The notes beneath the pieces were generated by a model. It was not told where the DNA came from. It saw only the letters and a list, made by a program, of their open reading frames with translations, and searched no databases. From Hymenobacter sp. DG01 (lineage in GTDB: Bacteria > Bacteroidota > Bacteroidia > Cytophagales > Hymenobacteraceae), in assembly GCF_006352025.1 (NCBI RefSeq), contig NZ_CP040936.1:4404001-4468000 (forward strand): a stretch of DNA of 64,000 bases. The letters run 5' to 3'. A program made the translations under genes and the position numbers. Positions 27,811 to 36,155 of this stretch are shown here, piece after piece. Position 1 is the stretch's first letter. The number at the start of each line of letters is the position of its first letter.

Positions 27811-28054
27811 CTTGTTTCGGGTGTTCTTACACCAGTAGCCGAAGGGTAGGAGCGGGCCGTTACCAGGCAAGTAATCTACCAACCGGGTTATTTCCTCCTT
27901 CAACAGGCATGCAACCGGACACCATTCGCCAGGTATCCAGCGTTAGGTAAGCAGCCAAGAAGCTCGGGCAGCTTAGAAAGCCCCGCCTCATGGTTCGCTC
28001 ACGATTCTGTTGTATTTTCAACTCGATATCTTTCATCTCACCTCTTTCTTACCC

Positions 28055-29566
28055 ATGCAAGCAAAACAAATGATGCTCGGTCTGCTCGGTTCCGCCATTC
28101 TGGGTGGAGGCGTGGCCGTGGGTGGGTACAAGCTGCTGGAACCGGAGCGCGGCCTTGCGCCCCAAACCGTAGCTGCCGACCCGAACGTTCGGTACACCAG
28201 TGAGTTGCGCAATAGCACTTACACCGTGCCCGAAGGGTTAAATTTTACGGCTGCCGCTGCTTCCGTAACCCCGGCCGTGGTGCACGTCATGACGGAGTAT
28301 GCTCCCAAGTCCAGCCAGGGCGGCGACCTTTCACGCATGGACCCCTTCCTGCGCCAGTTTTTCGGGGAGGAGTTTGATCAGTACCAGGGCCGCGGCCGTC
28401 AGCAAGGACCCCAGCAGGGTTCGGGCTCGGGCGTTATTATCGCCGCCAACGGCTACATCGTGACCAATAACCACGTCATTGAGAAGGCCGACAAGATTGA
28501 GGTGGTGATGGACGACAAGCGTAAGTTTCAGGCGGAGCTGGTGGGCGCCGACCCCACCACCGACCTGGCCTTGCTGAAAGTGAAGGCCGATAACCTGCCC
28601 TTCGTGCGCTATGGCAACTCCGATAACGTGAAAGTAGGGGAGTGGGTACTGGCCGTGGGCAACCCCTTCAACCTGAACTCGACCGTTACGGCTGGTATCA
28701 TCTCGGCCAAGGGCCGCAACATCAATATTCTGCGTCGCGAGGACAACATGGGCATCGAGTCGTTTTTGCAGACGGATGCTGTGGTGAACCCCGGCAATTC
28801 GGGCGGGGCCCTGGTGAACCTGAACGGTGACCTGATCGGCATTAACTCGGCCATTGCCTCGCACACGGGCTCGTTTGAGGGCTACTCGTTTGCCGTACCC
28901 AGCTCCATCGTGAGCAAGGTGGTGGACGACCTGCTGAAATACAAAACCGTGCAGCGTGCCCTGCTGGGCGTGCAAATCCGGGAGGTAGATGCTGCCCTGG
29001 CCTCGGAGAAAAAGCTGCCTACCCTGAACGGCGTGTACGTGATGGGCTTTAACAAGACCAGCTCGGCCGCCGATGCTGGCCTGCAGGAAGGCGACATCAT
29101 CACGGAAATTAACGGCGTGAAGGTGAACACCTCCTCGCAGCTGCAGGAGCAGGTAGCCCGCTTCCGCCCCGGCGACAAAATCAAAGTAACCTACCTGCGC
29201 GGCAACAGCTCGCGCGTGGCTACGGCTACTTTGCGCAACGCCACCGGCACTACCGACATCGTTCGGGATGAAGTAGCTTCGACCCTGAAGTACGAAGGCG
29301 CCACCCTGGCACCGGTAAGCCGCCAGGAGCAGAGCAAGCTGGGTATTGAAGGCGGGGCCAAGATCAACGGCATCAAAGGCTCCAACTTCCGCGAAACCGG
29401 CATTGCCGACGGTTTCATCATCACCCGCATCGATAAGAACAAGGTGACCAAGCCCCAGGACGTGCAGCGCTACCTCGAAGCCGCCAAAGAAACTGATGGC
29501 GCCCTGGTAGAAGGTGTATATCCCGATGGCCGCAAAGCCTATTACCCCATCGGCCAGGCCCAGTAA
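28055..29566 (+). CDS. Do/DegQ-type serine protease (HtrA family), periplasmic
   Basis: 503 residues from the ATG at 28055, which begins a signal/anchor segment (MMLGLLGSAILGGGVAVGGY); an in-frame TTG at 28010 would add residues before it and is less likely. The trypsin-like triad is His140 (TNNHVIEKA), Asp170 (DPTTDLALLK) and Ser249 (NPGNSGGALV). Two PDZ domains follow, one around residues 300-385 (GVYVMGFNKTSSAADAGLQ) and one at the C-terminus. It degrades or refolds damaged envelope proteins. It is a monocistronic gene with a long bidirectional terminator behind it. Confidence 0.95.
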   Translation: MQAKQMMLGLLGSAILGGGVAVGGYKLLEPERGLAPQTVAADPNVRYTSELRNSTYTVPEGLNFTAAAASVTPAVVHVMTEYAPKSSQGGDLSRMDPFLRQFFGEEFDQYQGRGRQQGPQQGSGSGVIIAANGYIVTNNHVIEKADKIEVVMDDKRKFQAELVGADPTTDLALLKVKADNLPFVRYGNSDNVKVGEWVLAVGNPFNLNSTVTAGIISAKGRNINILRREDNMGIESFLQTDAVVNPGNSGGALVNLNGDLIGINSAIASHTGSFEGYSFAVPSSIVSKVVDDLLKYKTVQRALLGVQIREVDAALASEKKLPTLNGVYVMGFNKTSSAADAGLQEGDIITEINGVKVNTSSQLQEQVARFRPGDKIKVTYLRGNSSRVATATLRNATGTTDIVRDEVASTLKYEGATLAPVSRQEQSKLGIEGGAKINGIKGSNFRETGIADGFIITRIDKNKVTKPQDVQRYLEAAKETDGALVEGVYPDGRKAYYPIGQAQ

Positions 29567-29575
29567 ACCTGCCGT

Positions 29576-29632
29576 TATAGAAAATGAAAACGCCCTCTGC
29601 GACCTTAGCTGAGGGCGTTTTCGTTTTCTATA
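29576..29632. terminator. Long bidirectional terminator
   Basis: A 22-bp stem (29576-29597 with 29611-29632) with one T-G pair, 13-base loop and A/T-rich outer half. It lies between the convergent HtrA gene and the small paralog gene. Confidence 0.93.
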
Positions 29633-29643
29633 GCCCGCTATTG

Positions 29644-30051
29644 CTACCCGAGCAGCCACTGCAATGCGGGGCCTTCTTCAATAAAGAGGTGCATGTGGTA
29701 GGTGCGCTCCGGAGCCAGCCCGAAGTTCAGGTACTGCTCCTGCGCCGGATCGGCCTTGTACACTTCCAGCCGCGCCGGGGAGCACAACACGGCTATGCGT
29801 AGGGGCTGGGGTGCCAGCTGGGCGGCCGCCTCGGGGTAAAACTCGTGGGTGGTCCACTGCCCGATTTCCGGGTCCAGCTCGTTGCGGCGGCGCACATCCA
29901 GCAGCCAACGGCTCAGGTGGTTGTGGGTAGCGGCCGCTAGGATGGCCTGGTAGTCGGCCCGCAGTTGTGCCGGAGCGGCCTGCATGGGCCAGCGAACTAC
30001 CAGGATTCCCAGATCGGGGCGGCAAGTGATGGTGCAGGCGGTATCCGACAT
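29644..30051 (-). CDS. Uncharacterised small protein, paralog of its neighbour (possible SpoIIAA-like fold)
   Basis: 135 residues, soluble, with no signal peptide. I do not recognise a named family. It aligns clearly with the next gene upstream (30134-30586): both have RPDL-x-(I/V)LV(V/L)RW near the N-terminus, a W(L/V)(L/V)DVRRR block in the middle, F-x-P-A-A-A and S-P-(A/T)-R-L-E near residue 90, and end in QWLL. The alternation of strands and helices with a central hydrophobic strand before DVRRR resembles STAS/SpoIIAA-like domains, which often bind partner proteins; that is a guess from pattern only. It lies 82 bases downstream of its paralog and is probably cotranscribed with it. Confidence 0.75.
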   Translation of the reverse strand: MSDTACTITCRPDLGILVVRWPMQAAPAQLRADYQAILAAATHNHLSRWLLDVRRRNELDPEIGQWTTHEFYPEAAAQLAPQPLRIAVLCSPARLEVYKADPAQEQYLNFGLAPERTYHMHLFIEEGPALQWLLG

Positions 30052-30133
30052 AGTGTGAAGATACGCAGCGTCCCGCGAATCCGGATTCCGGGGGCGTGTT
30101 GCGGCTGGCGCTCGGCTCGTCTGCCCGGTGGCT

Positions 30134-30586
30134 TTAGGCCGGCAAAGCGTAAGGGGCCCCTACCTCCTCCGACAGCAGCCACTGCATTACATCGGATTCG
30201 TTGAGGAAAATGCGCATCAGGTACGGCTGGGTCGGGTCCTGGCTGCGGGCAATGGCGGCGTGCCGGGCGGCAGGTTCGGCCAGAATAGTTTCCAGGCGGG
30301 TAGGCGAAATGAGGTAGCCCACCCGCAGCAGAGCCGGCTGCAGACGCACGGCTGCCGCGGGCAGGAATGTGTCCGACATCCAAGCCGAGCGCTCGGCTTG
30401 AACGGTTACGCGCCGGCGCACATCCACTACCCAGTGCACGATGCCGTGGTGCTGGGCCAGCTCCAGCGCAGCCTGACAGCCGGTCTGCAGTTCGGGCAGC
30501 GTAGTATCGCGCAGCCAGCGTAAAACCAGCACCTGCAAATCGGGTCGGTGCGTGAGCTGGAGGTAGTCGGAGTAGGAAGCAGACAT
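30134..30586 (-). CDS. Uncharacterised small protein, tandem paralog (possible SpoIIAA-like fold)
   Basis: 150 residues. It shares blocks with the gene at 29644-30051: LTHRPDLQVLVLRWL, HWVVDVRRRVTV, FLPAAAVRLQPALLRVGYLI and MRIFLNESDVMQWLL. The last ~10 residues (EEVGAPYALPA) are extra. The two copies arose by tandem duplication and have diverged considerably, which implies separate roles or partners. No membrane segments, metal motifs or DNA-binding motifs are visible. It is probably the first gene of the pair; the upstream spacer shows no clear promoter. Confidence 0.75.
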   Translation of the reverse strand: MSASYSDYLQLTHRPDLQVLVLRWLRDTTLPELQTGCQAALELAQHHGIVHWVVDVRRRVTVQAERSAWMSDTFLPAAAVRLQPALLRVGYLISPTRLETILAEPAARHAAIARSQDPTQPYLMRIFLNESDVMQWLLSEEVGAPYALPA

Positions 30587-30808
30587 GAAAAGCAGAAATA
30601 ACGCGCCCCAAAAATAGGCGCTTACCCGGTAACGAAACAGCCGGCCCGGCAGTACCTCCTGCCGCAGTGCCGGCGCTGAGCTTCACGGAAGAACCCAGTG
30701 CGCCGGGCGTATTAGTTTTTATAGCTTGCTTTGCAGATGGCAGCCCGCTGGTACGCCGCGCCGCCCCACGCCTGGTTGCCCTTGACTCCCACCCAACCCT
30801 CTCTTTCC

Positions 30809-32407
30809 ATGAAACAAGCCCTTGAAGAAGCTACCGCCACCGGTACCGATGTGCAGGAGCACGACCCCCACGGCATTCAGCAGGTACTGCAGGAACTGGG
30901 CATAGAGGCCCATAGCGCCGCCTGGAGCACCGGCCTGCAATGGGGTAGCCCCACCAGCGGCAACGTGCGTGCCATTCACTCGCCCACCGATGGCCGCCTG
31001 ATTGGCACCGTAGCCATGGCTACCCCCCAGGATTACGACAAAGTAGTGGAGCAGGCCCAGCAGGCCTTCCAGACCTGGCGGCTGGTGCCAGCTCCCAAGC
31101 GCGGCGACATCGTGCGCCAGATTGGCAACAAGCTCCGCGAAAACAAGGAAGCCCTGGGTAAGCTGGTGAGCTACGAAATGGGCAAGATTTTGCAGGAAGG
31201 CCTCGGCGAAGTGCAGGAAATGATTGACATCTGCGACTTTGCGGTGGGCCTTTCGCGCCAGCTCACGGGCTACACCATGCACTCCGAGCGGCCCGCCCAC
31301 CGCATGTATGAGCAGTACCACCCGCTGGGGGTAGTGGGCATTATTTCGGCTTTCAACTTCCCGGTGGCCGTGTGGAGCTGGAACGCCATGCTGGCTGCCG
31401 TCTGTGGCGACGTGTGCATCTGGAAACCCTCCGAGAAAACGCCGCTGGTAGCCGTGGCCGTGCAGCACATTCTGCGCGACGTGCTGCAAGAAAATGAGCT
31501 GCCGGAAGGCATCTTCAACCTCGTTATCGGGGATGCGGAAATTGGCGCGGCCATGGCCGCTGATGGCCGTGTGCCCCTGGTATCGGCTACGGGCAGCACC
31601 CGCATGGGCAAGAAAGTAGGCGAAGTCGTAGGCGGCCGCCTGGGTCGGGCCCTGCTGGAGCTGGGCGGCAATAACGCCATCATCCTGACTGAGCACGCCG
31701 ACCTGGACATGGCCATGCGCGCCGTAGTGTTCGGGGCCGTGGGCACGGCCGGGCAGCGTTGTACCACCACCCGCCGCCTCATCATTCACGATTCGATTTA
31801 CGAGGATGTGAAGGCTCGCCTGCTGAAAATCTACCCCAACCTGCCCATCGGCCACCCCCTGCAGGAAGGCAACCTGGTTGGTCCGCTGATTGACAAGGCC
31901 GCCGTGGAATCCTTCAGCAAAGCGCTGGCAACCGTGCAGCAGGAGGGAGGTACGCTGCTCATGGGGGGTGAAGTGCTGGAAGGTGCCGGCTACGAAACCG
32001 GTACCTACGTGAAGCCCGCCCTGGTAGAAGCCCGCAACGAGTACCACACGGTGCAGGAAGAAACCTTCGCGCCTATTCTTTACCTCATCCGGTACAGCGG
32101 TGGGGTTGAGGAAGCCATTACCCTGCAGAACGGAGTGCGGCAGGGCCTTTCCTCCAGCATCTTCTCCTTAAACATGCGCGAAACCGAAACCTACCTCAGC
32201 CACGCCGGCTCCGACTGCGGTATTGCCAACGTGAACATTGGCACGAGCGGTGCCGAAATCGGGGGGGCTTTCGGGGGCGAGAAGGAAACCGGCGGCGGCC
32301 GCGAGTCCGGCTCCGACGCCTGGCGGATTTACATGCGCCGCCAGACTAATACCATCAACTACAGCACCCAGCTGCCCCTGGCTCAGGGGATTAAGTTTGA
32401 CGTGTAA
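30809..32407 (+). CDS. Aldehyde dehydrogenase, ALDH7-like (piperideine-6-carboxylate / aminoadipate semialdehyde dehydrogenase)
   Basis: 532 residues from the ATG at 30809. The catalytic Cys318 lies in GTAGQRCTTTRRL and the general base Glu near 285 in LLELGGNNAII. FNFPVAVWSWNAMLA and IGGAFGGEKETGGGRESGSD are signatures of the ALDH7 group (alpha-aminoadipic semialdehyde dehydrogenase, antiquitin-like). It would oxidise the semialdehyde in lysine degradation with NAD(P)+. A further in-frame start at 30731 adds a non-family leader. It stands alone; no lysine 6-aminotransferase gene is in the window. Confidence 0.93.
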   Translation: MKQALEEATATGTDVQEHDPHGIQQVLQELGIEAHSAAWSTGLQWGSPTSGNVRAIHSPTDGRLIGTVAMATPQDYDKVVEQAQQAFQTWRLVPAPKRGDIVRQIGNKLRENKEALGKLVSYEMGKILQEGLGEVQEMIDICDFAVGLSRQLTGYTMHSERPAHRMYEQYHPLGVVGIISAFNFPVAVWSWNAMLAAVCGDVCIWKPSEKTPLVAVAVQHILRDVLQENELPEGIFNLVIGDAEIGAAMAADGRVPLVSATGSTRMGKKVGEVVGGRLGRALLELGGNNAIILTEHADLDMAMRAVVFGAVGTAGQRCTTTRRLIIHDSIYEDVKARLLKIYPNLPIGHPLQEGNLVGPLIDKAAVESFSKALATVQQEGGTLLMGGEVLEGAGYETGTYVKPALVEARNEYHTVQEETFAPILYLIRYSGGVEEAITLQNGVRQGLSSSIFSLNMRETETYLSHAGSDCGIANVNIGTSGAEIGGAFGGEKETGGGRESGSDAWRIYMRRQTNTINYSTQLPLAQGIKFDV

Positions 32408-32736
32408 ACAGGGGTAGCACCGCATCCAATGGCCCGCCGGATTCTGTCTGGCGGGCCATTGTGCTTATTAGGGAGGCTAGTGAATGGTACTCCGGGCGGC
32501 TGCAGGTTGAGAAAAGGAGAGGGGGTAGGGAAGGAATTCAGGAAAGAGATGGTTAGAAGGCTAAGGATGGTTAGCGGCGGCGAACCGGCTCCGGCACTGA
32601 ATACCAGCGCCCCGTGCAACCCCGCCCGCCGCCGGCTGTCTTTCACTTGCTTACCCGATAGCCCCAGCCGATTTTTGCCCGGAAAGTTGGATATTTACCA
32701 TTCTCTCGTTTCCGAACCCTGCCAACCCAGCACTCT
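32408..32736. other. Intergenic region before the ECF sigma gene
   Basis: 329 bases. A terminator occupies 32427-32461. A purine-rich, GGGTAG-containing stretch follows at about 32508-32575, with a short direct repeat GATGGTTAG. The last 60 bases, AT-richer, should hold the sigma-factor promoter. There is no supported gene. Confidence 0.5.
32427..32461 (+). terminator. Terminator of the aldehyde dehydrogenase gene
   Basis: A perfect 12-bp GC-rich stem (32427-32438 with 32450-32461) and an 11-base loop; only a weak T tract follows. Confidence 0.8.
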
Positions 32737-33300
32737 ATGGAGGCATTTGCGTACACCGACATCAATGCCCCACTAGTGGAGCGCTGCCGCCTGGGCGACC
32801 GGCGGGCCCAGGCCGAAATATACAAGCGCTACTCCAAGGCCATGTTCAACGCCTCCCTGCGCATTACCGGCGACTATGCCGAGGCTGAGGACGTGCTGCA
32901 GGAGTCGTTTCTGAGCGCCTTCCGGGAGCTGCACAGCTATAAAGGCGACTCGTCTTTCGGCTCCTGGCTGAAGCGCATCGTCATCAACAAAAGCATTAAC
33001 TGCCTGCGCAACCGGCGCCTGCAACTGGTGCCCCTGGCCGACCAGCACGACGGGGCCGCTCCTGACACGGACGACCACGGTCCCGACATGGAAGATCTGG
33101 GTTGGCGGGCCGATGTGGTGCGCCGCTGCGTACAGGAGCTGCCTGATGGCTACCGGGTAGTCCTCTCCCTTTACCTGCTGGAAGGCTACGACCACGCCGA
33201 AATTGCCGGTATTCTCAATATCACTGAATCCACTTCGAAGTCGCAGTACAGCCGTGCCCGCAAGAAGCTGTTGGAGCTGGCCCGCCAGCACGGTTTGTAA
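32737..33300 (+). CDS. ECF-type RNA polymerase sigma factor
   Basis: 187 residues. Region 2 is visible in EIYKRYSKAMFNASLRITGD and AEDVLQESFLSAFRELHSYKG, followed by FGSWLKRIVINKSINCLRNRR. Region 4 is near residues 130-180 (ELPDGYRVVLSLYLLEGYDHAEIAGIL, then STSKSQYSRARKKLLELAR), a helix-turn-helix for the -35 element. It recruits RNA polymerase to a small extracytoplasmic-stress regulon. The gene 114 bases downstream encodes a single-membrane-span protein of the type that holds such sigma factors inactive, so the pair forms a sensing unit. Confidence 0.94.
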   Translation: MEAFAYTDINAPLVERCRLGDRRAQAEIYKRYSKAMFNASLRITGDYAEAEDVLQESFLSAFRELHSYKGDSSFGSWLKRIVINKSINCLRNRRLQLVPLADQHDGAAPDTDDHGPDMEDLGWRADVVRRCVQELPDGYRVVLSLYLLEGYDHAEIAGILNITESTSKSQYSRARKKLLELARQHGL

Positions 33301-33413
33301 AGCCCGCGACCTGATTTATCCCTCCTGACGACGACCTGCTGCCCCTGTTGCGCTGGCCCACCCCAACCCCGACCAGCGCGCCGCCCTTGGCAGCCTGCCC
33401 ATTACTACCGCAC

Positions 33414-34190
33414 ATGAACGAGAAGAAAACCGGACTGGAAGCCTTTGTTGAGCGCCACCGCGCCGACTTCGATGTGTTCGAGCCGCGCCCGAATCTGTGG
33501 GACGACATTGAACTGGAATTGACTGCGCCCGAAGCCGCCGAGGAGGAAGCTCTTTTGCGCATACTACCCCTGTACACGGCTCCTGAGGCTACGCCGGAGG
33601 TAGCGGCCTTGGTGCCGGCTGCCACGGATACCCCTGATCCGGCCGTCCGCTCGGCCCGCCCCTACGGCATTGCCGCCGCCGTAGCGGCCCTGCTGATGGC
33701 CGGCACCTGGTTCTGGCAGCACCACTCTGGCCCTGCTCCCTGGACCAGTAAAGGACCGGTAGCAGTAGCTGCTCCCAGTGGTTCCGGCGCCAGTGCGGTG
33801 GCCGCAGTGGAGGCTGGGGCCGGCCTGGCCGCTACTCCCGCCGCCGCGGGCCCCGAGCAGCGCCTGGCCGGGGCGGTACACCGCATGGAAGCCTACTACG
33901 CCAGCCAGATTGCCGAGCGCCAGCAGGAGTTGCGCGCCCTGGATCAGGAAACGCCCGCCACTGCCCCTCGCGCCGACTGGCAACAGGAGCTGCACAGCCT
34001 CGACTCTACTTACCAGCAGCTGCGCACGGAGCTTTACCGCAACCCCGAGCCGGAAGTAGTGCTGGATGCTATGGACCGCAACCTGCAGATCCGGCTCGAT
34101 CTGCTGAATCAGCAGCTGCGTACCCGGGAGCAGATCCGGGACTACCATTCGCAGCCTAACATGGTGGCCGAAGGTCGCCGCAAGCCTTAA
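33414..34190 (+). CDS. Single-span membrane protein, probable anti-sigma factor
   Basis: 258 residues from the ATG at 33414. The cytosolic N-terminal ~80 residues include FEPRPNLWDDIELEL, a motif repeatedly seen in Bacteroidota proteins encoded after ECF sigma genes. One membrane segment follows (GIAAAVAALLMAGTWFW, near residues 83-99). The outer part begins Ala/Gly-rich and disordered, then forms a helical, Gln-rich segment (MEAYYASQIAERQQELRAL... to EQIRDYHSQPN) that looks like a coiled coil. I recognise no zinc-binding anti-sigma motif, so the role as anti-sigma rests on position and topology. It ends 3 bases before the next gene. Confidence 0.8.
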   Translation: MNEKKTGLEAFVERHRADFDVFEPRPNLWDDIELELTAPEAAEEEALLRILPLYTAPEATPEVAALVPAATDTPDPAVRSARPYGIAAAVAALLMAGTWFWQHHSGPAPWTSKGPVAVAAPSGSGASAVAAVEAGAGLAATPAAAGPEQRLAGAVHRMEAYYASQIAERQQELRALDQETPATAPRADWQQELHSLDSTYQQLRTELYRNPEPEVVLDAMDRNLQIRLDLLNQQLRTREQIRDYHSQPNMVAEGRRKP

Positions 34191-34193
34191 CCT

Positions 34194-35423
34194 ATGCCTG
34201 ATACATTGCTTTCTGCGGGTGGGGTAGGGCGGTGGCTGCTGGCCGCCGGGCTGCTGGCCGCATTGGGTACACCCGCCCGGGCCCAGCAGCCGGAGGCCCC
34301 CGGCAGCGCCCCCCTGCACTACGTTCAGCCCCCGGCCCAGCCGGAGCCGGGTGTACTTCTGGATGCGCGCCAGGGTGGCGGCCAGGGTCCGCAGGAGGAG
34401 GCCCAGCCCACGCCGGCCGTGGAAAAGGTTCGTAAAATCAGCCGGACGTTTCCGGCCAGCGCCACCAAGCTCTACACTCTCGATACCCGCTATGGAAGGG
34501 TGCAGGTTAACGTGTGGAACCGGTCCGAGATTCGCACCGATGTGGATATTATTACCCGCGCTGACACCGAGGACAAAGCCCAGCAGCTGCAGGACATGAT
34601 TCAGGTGCAGCTCCAAGATCAGGACCCGGCTACCGGCGGCATCGTGGCCCGCTCGCGCTTTGGCGCTATGCCCCGCGAATGCTGGAGCCGTACCAAGCTT
34701 TATGAGGTAAACTACACCGTGTGGGTGCCCAAAAATACGCCTCTGGCCCTGCACAACACCTTCGGCGAAATCAGCCTGACCAGCGACCTGACCGGGGCCA
34801 CCGAGCTGGCCATTGAGTACGGTACCCTGCGCACGGCCCGCCTGGAAGGCCCCCGCAACTCGGTGCGCGTGTGCAATGCCCAGTGCACCGTGCCTTACGC
34901 CGGCCGCGCCACCGTAGATGCCTCTTACTCCAAGCTGCGCCTGACGGAAGGCGGCACCGTAGAGCTGCGCAACAACTACTCAGATATTGATATCGGCTCA
35001 GTGCAGGACCTGACAGTGCACAGCAAGTACGGCGACGTAGCTCTGGGCACGGTGCGTAACCTGCGCGGCTCCTCGGGCTACTCCCGCTTTAGCATTGATA
35101 AGCTCAGCAACCAGCTGGATATGAAGCTGCAGTACTGCCCCACCTTCGAGGTGCGCAGCACCGGCAAAAACTTCCGGCAGATAAACGTAGATGGCGGCTA
35201 CAGCACCATCCTACTCAACTTTCCGGACGGGGCTGGCTTTAACTTCGATGTAAATACTGAGCACGGCAAGCTGCTGGTTGATAAGCGCCTGGTTAAGGTT
35301 GATTCCGAGGAAAGCAGCCCCTCCTCCAGCGACATGCAGGGTACCTTCGGGGCCGTGCAAACGCGCAACCTGAGCAACGTGAACATCCGGGTGCGCTACG
35401 GCAACGTGAGCTTTAAACGCTAG
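34194..35423 (+). CDS. Exported DUF4097-like repetitive beta protein (putative adhesin type)
   Basis: 409 residues. A signal peptide at residues 12-31 (WLLAAGLLAALGTPARAQ) is followed by a Pro/Gln-rich linker to about residue 75. The body is a run of short strands with repeated pattern, for example LYTLDTRYGRVQVNVWNRSEI, LALHNTFGEISL, LRLTEGGTVELRNNYSDI and VHSKYGDVALG, each turning on G or N. That is the layout of DUF4097/right-handed beta-helix proteins. It is exported, probably to the periplasm or surface. It starts 3 bases after the anti-sigma-like gene and is likely the output or sensor of the same operon. Confidence 0.82.
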   Translation: MPDTLLSAGGVGRWLLAAGLLAALGTPARAQQPEAPGSAPLHYVQPPAQPEPGVLLDARQGGGQGPQEEAQPTPAVEKVRKISRTFPASATKLYTLDTRYGRVQVNVWNRSEIRTDVDIITRADTEDKAQQLQDMIQVQLQDQDPATGGIVARSRFGAMPRECWSRTKLYEVNYTVWVPKNTPLALHNTFGEISLTSDLTGATELAIEYGTLRTARLEGPRNSVRVCNAQCTVPYAGRATVDASYSKLRLTEGGTVELRNNYSDIDIGSVQDLTVHSKYGDVALGTVRNLRGSSGYSRFSIDKLSNQLDMKLQYCPTFEVRSTGKNFRQINVDGGYSTILLNFPDGAGFNFDVNTEHGKLLVDKRLVKVDSEESSPSSSDMQGTFGAVQTRNLSNVNIRVRYGNVSFKR

Positions 35424-35450
35424 GCGCCGCCTTTTTTCGGCACCAACAGG

Positions 35451-35497
35451 GCCCGGGGGCCGGGTGGTACTATTGCGGTGCCGCCCGGCCCCCGGGC
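35451..35497 (+). terminator. Terminator of the sigma/anti-sigma operon
   Basis: A perfect 14-bp GC stem (35451-35464 with 35484-35497) followed by TTTTATTT. A second, competing pair CGGCACC (35438-35444) with GGTGCCG (35477-35483) could form instead. Confidence 0.88.
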
Positions 35498-35519
35498 TTT
35501 TATTTGCTTATTTGCCGAC

Positions 35520-36077
35520 ATGCGTACCTTTTCCCTGGTGGCTATACTGACTTTTTCGGCCGTAGCCGCCGCTGCCCAATCCTTGCCTGCTGTTATGCCC
35601 GCTGCTGCTCCTGGCCTTGCACCTTCGTCCTCGCTGCGCACCTATGCCCTGCGCCTGAAACCCGGCCAGGATCTGCGCCGGGAACTACAGGCCTTTGCCG
35701 AGCAGCACCAGCTGCGGGCGGCGGCCGTGCTTACCTGCGTAGGCAGCCTGACTACGGCCATCCTGCGCCTGGCCAACCAGCCGGGGCCCACCCAGTATCA
35801 GGGGCACTTCGAAATTGTATCCCTGGTGGGTATCCTGTCCATCAACGGCAGCCACTTGCACCTGTCCATAGCCGATTCCACGGGGCGCACCCTAGGCGGG
35901 CATCTGGTGGAAGGCAACCTGGTTTATACTACGGCCGAGCTGGTAATTGGAGAAATGCCGGAGCTGGATTTCCGGCGCGAGCCCGATGCTACGTATGGCT
36001 ACCAGGAACTGGTAGTTTATCCTGCGGAGCGTAAAAAATCTAAGTCATTAAAAAATCTCAAGCGCAAAAAAGACTAG
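35520..36077 (+). CDS. Exported PPC/DUF296-domain protein
   Basis: 185 residues from the ATG at 35520. The N-terminus MRTFSLVAILTFSAVAAAAQ is a signal peptide with an AxA site. The rest is a single PPC domain (formerly DUF296): YALRLKPGQDLRRELQAFAE, AAVLTCVGSLTTAILRLAN, and INGSHLHLSIADSTGRTLGGH with the conserved metal-binding His residues. PPC domains are known in plant AT-hook proteins and in cytosolic bacterial proteins, so a signal peptide is unusual and puts the domain in the periplasm. A Lys-rich tail (KKSKSLKNLKRKKD) ends the protein. Its function is unknown. Confidence 0.86.
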   Translation: MRTFSLVAILTFSAVAAAAQSLPAVMPAAAPGLAPSSSLRTYALRLKPGQDLRRELQAFAEQHQLRAAAVLTCVGSLTTAILRLANQPGPTQYQGHFEIVSLVGILSINGSHLHLSIADSTGRTLGGHLVEGNLVYTTAELVIGEMPELDFRREPDATYGYQELVVYPAERKKSKSLKNLKRKKD

Positions 36078-36155
36078 CCTTCCAACGGCCGCCTACCTGC
36101 TGCTCCTTCTTCGCTTCATTAGCTCGGCTGCGGGGCCCTTATCTTTCTCTGTTTC

